64,000 nt of DNA from Neisseria sp. (lineage in GTDB: Bacteria; Pseudomonadota; Gammaproteobacteria; Burkholderiales; Neisseriaceae), in NCBI GenBank assembly GCA_030538415.1, contig JAUNTY010000004.1, forward strand, positions 1-64,000, given 5' to 3'. How positions within the stretch are numbered: the first letter of the stretch is position 1; each line of letters starts with the position of its first letter. Below the pieces are notes generated by a model, which was given only the letters and a program-made list of their open reading frames with translations, had not been told where the DNA came from and made no database searches. The translations under genes and the position numbers were made by a program. Shown here one piece after another: positions 58,042-64,000 of this stretch.

Positions 58042-58196
58042 ATGGTCGGAAAACTGAGATTCTGCTACGGCGTTGGCTCGCCTAGCTCAAAGAGGGGGCT
58101 TGACTAAGCTGCTGAAGCAGCAAGTCCGCCGCCTCGTACTCTCTGTATTGTCTGCGGCTCGCCGCCTTGTATCAGAATCTCATTTCTCCGACTATA
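58042..58196. mobile_element. Correia-type element with an extra inner segment, about 155 bp
   Basis: The left end is worn (ATGGTCGGAAAACTGAGATTC) and the right end is intact (GAATCTCATTTCTCCGACTATA, in part). Between CGTTGGCTCGCCTAG and CCGCCTCGTACTCTCTG lie about 45 extra bases (CTCAAAGAGGGGGCTTGAC and CTGCTGAAGCAGCAAG), which contain their own small hairpin. Confidence 0.75.
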
Positions 58197-58221
58197 TTTC
58201 GCTTTCAGACGGCCTAAGCGC

Positions 58222-59664
58222 TCAAATATCGGTTTCCAGATAAACCACTTGGGTTTGCAGGTATTCTTCCAAACCGTGTTTGCCGTCGGCGCCGCCGATG
58301 CCGGATTTTTTCCAACCGGCGTGGAAGCCCTGCATCGCCTCGAAGTTTTCGCGGTTGATGTAGGTTTCGCCGAATTGCAGGCGGCGGGTGACGTAGAAGG
58401 CTTCGTTGAGATTGGTGGTGTAAACCGAGCTGGTGAGGCCGAATTCGCAGTCGTTGGCGAGCGCGATCACTTGGTCGAGCGTGTCGAACACCGCAATCGG
58501 CAACACCGGGCCGAAAGTTTCTTCTTTCATGATGTCCATGCTGTTATCGACATTGGTGAGCACGGTCGGCTCGAAGAAATAGCCTTTGCCTGCCGCGCGT
58601 TGGCCGCCGCACACCAAGGTCGCGCCTTGCGCCACCGCGCGTTGCACTTTTTCCGCCACCGCTTCGACGGCGCGTTCTTCAATCAGCGGGCCCATTTCCA
58701 ACGCGCCCTCGGCGGCTTCGGCGGGGTTGCCGTAGCGCACCGCTTTCATTGCGGCGGTCATTTTTTCGGTAAAGGCCGTCTGAATGCTGCTGTGCACATA
58801 CACGCGCTCGGCGCAGTTGCAGATTTGGCCGGTGTTGCCGACGCGCGAGGCGAGGATGGAGTTGACCGCCAAATCAATGTCGGCATCTTTCAATACGATG
58901 GCGGGCGCTTTACCGCCGAGTTCCAACGACACTTTGGTGATGTTTTGCGATGCCGCTTCCATTACTTGGCGACCCGCTTCCACCGAGCCGGTGAGGCTGA
59001 CCATATCCACTTGCGGGTGTTTCGCCAGCGCATTGCCGATTTCCGCGCCCGCGCCGTTGACGACGTTGAACACGCCCGCAGGCAGGCCGCTTTCATGCGC
59101 GATTTCGGCGAAGATGTGGCAGTTGATCGGGGTCACGCTGCTGGGTTTGACCACGATGGTGTTGCCGGTGACCAGCGCCGGGCCCATTTTGCGGGCAATC
59201 AGGAAGAAGGGGAAATTCCACGGCAGAATCCCGGCCACCACGCCGAGCGGGCGTTTGAACAGCAAAATATTTTCGCGCGGACGGTCGCTCTGGATGATTT
59301 CGCCTTCATAACGGCGCGCCCATTCGGCCTGATAATCGAGATAATCGGCGGTGAACATCACTTCCACCCGCGCCAAATCCTTGGTTTTGCCGCCCTCGGC
59401 GACGATGGTGTCGGTCAATTCGTCGGCGCGGGCGCGGATGCCGGCGGCGATTTTGCGCAAATACGCGCCGCGCTCGACCGCGGGCAGGCGTTCCCACGCG
59501 GGTTGGGCGGCACGGGCGGCGGCCACGGCGCAGTCGACATCGGCGGCGCTGCCCTTCGGCTCTTGCGCAATCACCGTTTCGGTGGCGGGGTTCAACACCT
59601 CGCGCCATTGGCCTGCAAAGCCGGTTTCAAAAGCGCCGTTGATGTACATAGCGAGTTGTTTCAT
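58222..59664 (-). CDS. aldA: Aldehyde dehydrogenase, AldA (lactaldehyde/glycolaldehyde) type
   Basis: This 480-residue NAD-dependent aldehyde dehydrogenase is very close in pattern to E. coli AldA: TADYLDYQAEWARRYEGEII, LPWNFPFFLIARKM, the general-base Glu in LELGGKAPAIV, the nucleophile region NTGQICNCAERVYV, and ETYINRENFEAMQGFHAGWK (in part). AldA oxidises lactaldehyde and glycolaldehyde. The start at 59664 (MKQLAMYINGAF) follows AGGAGAAAAC on the minus strand. Its position between lpxA and lpxB looks like a later insertion. Confidence 0.93.
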   Translation of the reverse strand: MKQLAMYINGAFETGFAGQWREVLNPATETVIAQEPKGSAADVDCAVAAARAAQPAWERLPAVERGAYLRKIAAGIRARADELTDTIVAEGGKTKDLARVEVMFTADYLDYQAEWARRYEGEIIQSDRPRENILLFKRPLGVVAGILPWNFPFFLIARKMGPALVTGNTIVVKPSSVTPINCHIFAEIAHESGLPAGVFNVVNGAGAEIGNALAKHPQVDMVSLTGSVEAGRQVMEAASQNITKVSLELGGKAPAIVLKDADIDLAVNSILASRVGNTGQICNCAERVYVHSSIQTAFTEKMTAAMKAVRYGNPAEAAEGALEMGPLIEERAVEAVAEKVQRAVAQGATLVCGGQRAAGKGYFFEPTVLTNVDNSMDIMKEETFGPVLPIAVFDTLDQVIALANDCEFGLTSSVYTTNLNEAFYVTRRLQFGETYINRENFEAMQGFHAGWKKSGIGGADGKHGLEEYLQTQVVYLETDI

Positions 59665-59893
59665 GTTTTCTCCTTTGTTTGTCTTTGCAAACCATTTTTC
59701 AGACGGCCTAGACCGTTTGGCAAGCCCGAATGCCGTCTGAAACAAATGATTTATTGTTGAACGAACGTGTTGCTTCCAAACCAGTTTAGCCGCTTTGATT
59801 TAGAAGTGCAAACGCTTGAGCCAAAAGTAGAAAAGTTTCATGATTGAATAAAGATGCCGTCTGAAAAGCCGCGCGGAAACGGTGGAATTTCGG

Positions 59894-59899
59894 TACAAT
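59894..59899 (+). promoter_or_regulatory. Possible lpxB -10 element
   Basis: TACAAT lies 29 bp before the lpxB start. No good -35 hexamer is seen at 16-18 bp. lpxB needs its own promoter here because the upstream genes run the other way. Confidence 0.3.
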
Positions 59900-59927
59900 A
59901 TGCCCCTGCTGAAAAATATTACACATT

Positions 59928-61088
59928 ATGAACCCAACACATACGCCGCCGCTCACCATCGCCCTTTGCGTCGGCGAAGCCTCGGGCGACCTGCTCGGCG
60001 CGCACCTGATGGCGGCGATTAAAGCGCGCCGCGCCAACGTGCGCTTTGTCGGTATCGGCGGCCCGCGCATGCTGGCCGAAGGCATGGAAAGCCTCTACGA
60101 ACAAGAAAAACTCGCCGTGCGCGGTTTTGCCGAAGTGGTGAAACGCCTGCCGGAAATCCTCAACATCCGCAAAGGGCTGGTACGCGATTTGAAACGCATC
60201 CGCCCCGATGTGTTCGTCGGCATCGACGCGCCCGATTTCAACCTCGGTGTGGCGGCCAAGCTCAAAAAAGCGGGCATCGCCACCGTGCATTACGTCAGCC
60301 CGTCGGTGTGGGCGTGGCGGCGCGAACGGGTCAACACCATCGTGCATCAGGTCAACAAAGTATTGTGTCTGTTTCCGATGGAAGCCGCGCTCTATCAAGA
60401 AGCGGGCGGGCGCGCCGAATTTGTCGGCCACCCGATGGCGCAAACGCTGCCCTTGGATGCCGACCAAAAAGCCGCCCGCCTGCAGATGAAAATCGACTTG
60501 TGGGAAACCGTGTTCACGCTGATGCCGGGCAGCCGTGTCAGCGAAATCGACTACATGGCGCCGCTGTTTTTCCGCACCGCCAAGCTGTTGCTGCAACGCT
60601 ATCCGAGCGCGCGCTTTCTGTTGCCCGTCGCCACCGCCGCCACCCGCCGCCGACTGCTGGAAATCCTCGCCAAAGACGAATTTCTCGGCCTGCCCGTGCA
60701 GCTGATGAGTGCCCACGCGGATTTGGCCTGCACCGCCGCCGACGTGGTGCTGGTCACCAGCGGCACCGCCACGCTGGAAGTGGCGCTGTGCAAACGGCCG
60801 ATGGTCATCAGCTACAAAATCTCGCCGCTCACCTATGCCTATGTGAAACGCAAAATCAAAGTGCCGCACGTCGGCCTGCCGAATATCCTGTTGAACAAAG
60901 GCGCAGTACCCGAATTGCTGCAAGGCCGCGCGAAACCGAAACGCCTCGCCGCCGCCGTGGCCGAGTGGTATGAATCGCCGCAAGACGTGGCGGCCTTGCA
61001 GCAGGATTTTCACGATTTGCACCTGCTGTTGAAAAAAGACACCGCCGCGCTGGCGGCCGCTGCGGTGTTGGCGGAGGCGGGCGGATAG
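59928..61088 (+). CDS. lpxB: Lipid-A-disaccharide synthase
   Basis: LpxB joins UDP-2,3-diacylglucosamine and lipid X into the lipid A disaccharide at the membrane. The 386-residue GT19 enzyme shows CVGEASGDLLGAHLMAAIK, FVGIGGPRMLAEGMESL, IDAPDFNLGVAAKLKKAGI, YVSPSVWAWRRERV and VTSGTATLEVALCKRPMV. It has its own transcription context, separated from lpxA by 4 kb of opposing genes. Confidence 0.97.
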   Translation: MNPTHTPPLTIALCVGEASGDLLGAHLMAAIKARRANVRFVGIGGPRMLAEGMESLYEQEKLAVRGFAEVVKRLPEILNIRKGLVRDLKRIRPDVFVGIDAPDFNLGVAAKLKKAGIATVHYVSPSVWAWRRERVNTIVHQVNKVLCLFPMEAALYQEAGGRAEFVGHPMAQTLPLDADQKAARLQMKIDLWETVFTLMPGSRVSEIDYMAPLFFRTAKLLLQRYPSARFLLPVATAATRRRLLEILAKDEFLGLPVQLMSAHADLACTAADVVLVTSGTATLEVALCKRPMVISYKISPLTYAYVKRKIKVPHVGLPNILLNKGAVPELLQGRAKPKRLAAAVAEWYESPQDVAALQQDFHDLHLLLKKDTAALAAAAVLAEAGG

Positions 61089-61174
61089 GTTTTCAGACGG
61101 CCTGTTTGGTCTGAAAGGTCGTCTGAAAGCATGAGTGCGATTATTCTCTTTCAAAACGGATGAAGGAAATCCCG

Positions 61175-61747
61175 ATGAAAAAATACCTTCTGCTCTTTTT
61201 GCTGTTGCCCGCGCTGGCATGGGCGCAGGTGCAAAATTGGCTCGGTTTGCCGCAAAGCCTGCTGTTTGACGGCCAAACTTACCAATTGAAATGGTCGGCC
61301 AATCCGATGCCCGGCTATTACAAACAGGAATTTTTACCCGCCGCCGATACGCTGTCCCGTTTCCGCCAAATGCTGACCGTCGATTGGCTGCAAACCCCGC
61401 TGCGGCCTGAAGAAGTGCGGACGCTGAAAGTGCGTGAATTGCAGCAGTTGGTACAGCGCGGTGGTTATGCCCAATGGCGCGAAAGCAGCAACGACAGCGA
61501 AGCAGCATTGGAGTTTGTGATGCTTGCGGAGGACAACGACGGTGAGGTGATGTTGGAATACAATGTTTACCGCTACCGCGCCGAACGGCAAAACGGCAAA
61601 GACGGGGTACTCTTGTTGGCCGTCAGCCGCCGCGCTTATGGTGAGGCCGAGAGTGCACGCTTTGTCGACAACATGCAGCAGGATGAATCGACGTTTTATC
61701 GCAAAGTGTTGGCTTTACCGATGCCTACTGTGCGTTTGAGGCCGTAA
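61175..61747 (+). CDS. Exported protein of unknown function
   Basis: The 190-residue protein begins with a clear signal peptide (KKYLLLFLLLPALAWAQ). The mature part is mixed alpha/beta in composition, with no Cys pairs or membrane segments. I recognise no family. ATG at 61175 is preferred to 61160 because AAGGAAATCCCG gives it a good RBS. It lies between lpxB and rnhB on the same strand, so an envelope role is possible but unproven. Confidence 0.8.
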   Translation: MKKYLLLFLLLPALAWAQVQNWLGLPQSLLFDGQTYQLKWSANPMPGYYKQEFLPAADTLSRFRQMLTVDWLQTPLRPEEVRTLKVRELQQLVQRGGYAQWRESSNDSEAALEFVMLAEDNDGEVMLEYNVYRYRAERQNGKDGVLLLAVSRRAYGEAESARFVDNMQQDESTFYRKVLALPMPTVRLRP

Positions 61748-61853
61748 ACGAAATCGATGTTCAGACGGCCTGTTGGCGACAAGAGGCCGTCCCCGCCTAC
61801 GTCTTGCGGGGATGACGTTTCTGAAAATAAAATTCAAATAAGAGAATGAAATA

Positions 61854-62441
61854 ATGAGCCACCTGATTGCCGGTGTCGATGAAGCCGGGCGCGGGCCTTT
61901 GGTCGGCAGCGTGTTTGCCGCCGCGGTGATTCTGCCCGAGCATTACAATCTGCCCGGCCTCACCGATTCCAAAAAGCTGAGCGAGAAAAAACGCGACGCG
62001 CTGGCGGTATTGATTAAAGAACAGGCGTTGGCATGGTGTGTGGCTTCGGCCAACGTCGCCGAAATTGCCGAACTCAATATCCTGCACGCCACCATGCTGG
62101 CGATGAAGCGCGCGGTGCAGGGCTTGGCGTTTGCGCCGCAGCAGGTATTGATCGACGGCAACCGCGTGCCGAACGATTTGGGCGTGGATGCCGAGGCGGT
62201 GGTGAAGGGCGACAGCAAAATCATCCAGATTTCCGCCGCCTCCGTGCTCGCCAAAACCGCCCGCGATGCCGAAATGTATGCGCTGGCGGCACGTTATCCG
62301 CAATACGGCTTCGACAAACACAAAGGCTACGGCACCGCCCTGCATCTGGCGGCCTTGAACGAATTCGGCGCCTTGCCCGAACACCGCTGCGATTTCGCGC
62401 CGGTAAAGGCTTTGCTGGCGCAGGGCAGGTTGTTTGAATAA
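61854..62441 (+). CDS. rnhB: Ribonuclease HII
   Basis: RNase HII removes ribonucleotides and RNA primers from DNA. The 195-residue protein shows the catalytic start [20 protein letters not shown] (Asp and Glu), the Asp in [11 protein letters not shown], and the conserved [17 protein letters not shown]. It commonly neighbours lpxB, as here, with one unknown gene between. Confidence 0.97.
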   Translation: MSHLIAGVDEAGRGPLVGSVFAAAVILPEHYNLPGLTDSKKLSEKKRDALAVLIKEQALAWCVASANVAEIAELNILHATMLAMKRAVQGLAFAPQQVLIDGNRVPNDLGVDAEAVVKGDSKIIQISAASVLAKTARDAEMYALAARYPQYGFDKHKGYGTALHLAALNEFGALPEHRCDFAPVKALLAQGRLFE

Positions 62442-62460
62442 AGGTTGCCCGACCGACAGC

Positions 62461-62832
62461 TTATTCAATCAGATGGTCTCCGGCTTTCGGATCCGGCCCG
62501 AAACGGTTGCTGCCGCGCGTGCCGTTGATGCAGGCAAACACGTAAAGCACCAGATTCAACATCGGAACCACACTTAAAAGTGCCCACCAGCCGCTGAAGT
62601 TGATGTCGTGCAAACGACGCACAGTTACTGCAAGCGTGGGCAGAATCAACGCAAAGCCCAATATGATAGGTATCATATCGGCAGATTCCGGGCTCATGCC
62701 CAGCATCATGTGCACTGCCATCAACGCCAGCATCAGCAGCAGGTAAAAAAGGTGGTAAAACCAAAATTCCCTGCGCCGCGCACGGCCTCTGAAATCGGCG
62801 TATTGTTTCAGGCATTTGATAAAGTAATACAT
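62461..62832 (-). CDS. DUF805 membrane protein
   Basis: This is a 123-residue inner-membrane protein of the DUF805 family: FRGRARRREFWFYHLFYLLL, then TVRRLHDINFSGWWALLSVV (the conserved RRLHD and GWW), with about four helices. The family function is unknown. It is convergent with rnhB. Confidence 0.92.
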   Translation of the reverse strand: MYYFIKCLKQYADFRGRARRREFWFYHLFYLLLMLALMAVHMMLGMSPESADMIPIILGFALILPTLAVTVRRLHDINFSGWWALLSVVPMLNLVLYVFACINGTRGSNRFGPDPKAGDHLIE

Positions 62833-62917
62833 GGATTGACCTTGCGAATGAATGGGGAATACCGGAATTATAATGTGCCTGATTGGTTAATGTGCAACTG
62901 TGCACTTATTGGGTTTT

Positions 62918-62952
62918 AAAAGGCCGTCTGAAACGCTTTTCAGACGGCCTTT
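62918..62952 (-). terminator. Paired uptake-sequence terminator after pepN
   Basis: AAAAGGCCGTCTGAAA and TTTTCAGACGGCCTTT flank a 3-nt loop, 8 bp past the pepN stop on the minus strand. Confidence 0.7.
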
Positions 62953-62959
62953 GAGTTTA

Positions 62960-64000
62960 TCAGGCCAAAATCTTGCCGACGATTTCCGCCGTGTCTTTCG
63001 ATAAATTATCCATGCCTTGAATGCGCTCAAGCTGCATGGTCATCAATCGGCGGCGCTGCGGTTCGAGCTTGTGGCAGATGTTGAACGCCTGCACCAGCCG
63101 CGCGGCCACTTGTGGGTTGAAGGCATCAATCTGCATCACTTTGTCGGCGATAAATTGATAACCGCTGCCGTTTTCGGCATGGAAATGCGGCACGTTGCGG
63201 CTGAAACTGCCCAAGAGCGAACGGGCTTTATTCGGGTTTTCGAGGCTGAATTTGGGGTGGTGCAAGGCCGTCTGAACCTGTTGCAGCGTGTCGGAGCGTT
63301 GGCTCGAGCCGATGAGAATGAAGTATTTGTCCATCACCAGCGCGTCGTTGGCGTAGCGTTCGGCGAATTGGTTGAGCAGCAGGTTGCGGCCGTCTTCGTC
63401 GAGGTGGTTTACCGTGTTGAGGATGCTCATTTCGTGGGTCATATTGGGGGTGAGCTGCTCGTAGCGGGTGATGTAGTCTTGCAGGCGGGCGCAGACGGTT
63501 TTTTTGTGCTTGGCGGCCTGCTCGCCCGAATAGGCGGCGATTTCCATCATGCCGTGGCGTTCTTCGCGGATGGTGTAGAGGCGCACGGCGGCGAGCAGGC
63601 TGCGCACGCCCGCCAATTCGGGGTGGTATTCGTAGGGCTTGGCAATGCCGCTTCGGGTTTCTTGTTCCAACGCCCAAGTGCGCACATACACCAGGTTTTC
63701 GAGGCAGGCTTTGGCGACGGCGTTCAACAGCGCTTCGCGGGCTTGGTGGTAATGCAGCGGATTGATGTTTTCCGCGCCTTCCCACAATTCGGCAGTGGCG
63801 GGCACTTGCAACAACATGGCTTTGAAGGCGGGGTCGATTTCCTGCTTGAGCATTTCTTTAAAGGCGGCAATCAGGCCGTGGTGTTCGGGCAGCGGCGCGC
63901 CTGTTTCGATAGCTTGCAGATTGGCGGCCACGGCGCGGCGGTAGAGGGTTTGCCCCGCTTCCCAACGGGCAAACGGGTCGCTGTCGTGCGCCATCAGAAG
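62960..64000 (-). CDS. pepN: Aminopeptidase N, C-terminal part (cut by window end)
   Basis: PepN is a zinc M1 aminopeptidase. Only the C-terminal about 347 residues are in the window, covering the helical domain after the catalytic one. LLMAHDSDPFARWEAGQTLY matches the E. coli-type PepN sequence, and FSRNVPHFHAENGSGYQF with LVQAFNICHKLEPQRRRLM are typical of the end domain. The frame is open through base 64000, so the start and HExxH site lie beyond the window. Confidence 0.95.
   Translation of the reverse strand, partial: LLMAHDSDPFARWEAGQTLYRRAVAANLQAIETGAPLPEHHGLIAAFKEMLKQEIDPAFKAMLLQVPATAELWEGAENINPLHYHQAREALLNAVAKACLENLVYVRTWALEQETRSGIAKPYEYHPELAGVRSLLAAVRLYTIREERHGMMEIAAYSGEQAAKHKKTVCARLQDYITRYEQLTPNMTHEMSILNTVNHLDEDGRNLLLNQFAERYANDALVMDKYFILIGSSQRSDTLQQVQTALHHPKFSLENPNKARSLLGSFSRNVPHFHAENGSGYQFIADKVMQIDAFNPQVAARLVQAFNICHKLEPQRRRLMTMQLERIQGMDNLSKDTAEIVGKILA

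Overview
The window comes from a Neisseria species or a very close relative. The main evidence is the very frequent DNA uptake sequence GCCGTCTGAA. Most copies are the AGGCCGTCTGAA form (AG-DUS), a minority the ATGCCGTCTGAA form, and many are paired as inverted repeats at gene ends. Correia-type small repeats (about 100 bp, TATAGTCG...CGACTATA ends) and the neisserial order frr-uppS-cdsA-dxr-rseP-bamA-skp-lpxD-fabZ-lpxA agree with this. The chromosome looks like that of a commensal. I see no prophage, CRISPR array, rRNA, tRNA or transposase gene.

Layout. 1-2100: 3' part of priA. 2101-3139: repeat-rich spacer and leader. 3140-16764: a giant trimeric autotransporter adhesin (4247 aa) followed by an SmpA/BamE-OmpA lipoprotein resembling the TpgA partner of Acinetobacter Ata. 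17226-24011: carA and carB, separated by a LeuE-type exporter, a PhzF-family protein and three copies of a local repeat; a candidate attenuator lies before carA. 24767-30464: an MFS transporter, then MoxR ATPase, DUF58 and TgpA-like transglutaminase genes, the last two separated by a composite repeat. 30892-38331: ClC exchanger, argJ, isochorismatase-like hydrolase, GNAT, glnK-amtB (minus strand) and a DUF3579-GNAT fusion. 38517-41333: FxsA, NlpD-like, TM2, 5-formyl-THF cyclo-ligase and a small membrane protein.

41490-55967: housekeeping block rpsB-tsf, pyrH, frr-uppS-cdsA-dxr-rseP-bamA-skp-lpxD-fabZ-lpxA. It covers translation, undecaprenyl and phospholipid precursors, isoprenoids, envelope proteolysis, outer-membrane protein assembly and lipid A. 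A HEPN/MNT (HepT-MntA type) toxin-antitoxin pair sits between pyrH and frr, just downstream of a Correia element whose end completes a TATAAT hexamer. 56099-59664: four minus-strand accessory genes (unknown anchored protein, DJ-1/PfpI, NlpE-like lipoprotein, AldA) separate lpxA from lpxB. 59928-64000: lpxB, an unknown exported protein, rnhB, a DUF805 protein and the 3' part of pepN.

Most interesting points: the giant adhesin with its own periplasmic partner and three equal-length 546-bp internal repeats; the HepT-MntA pair with a repeat-derived promoter; the candidate carA attenuator or small RNA; and the layered repeats, including a Correia element inside another Correia element and a larger inverted-repeat element found both with and without a Correia insertion.
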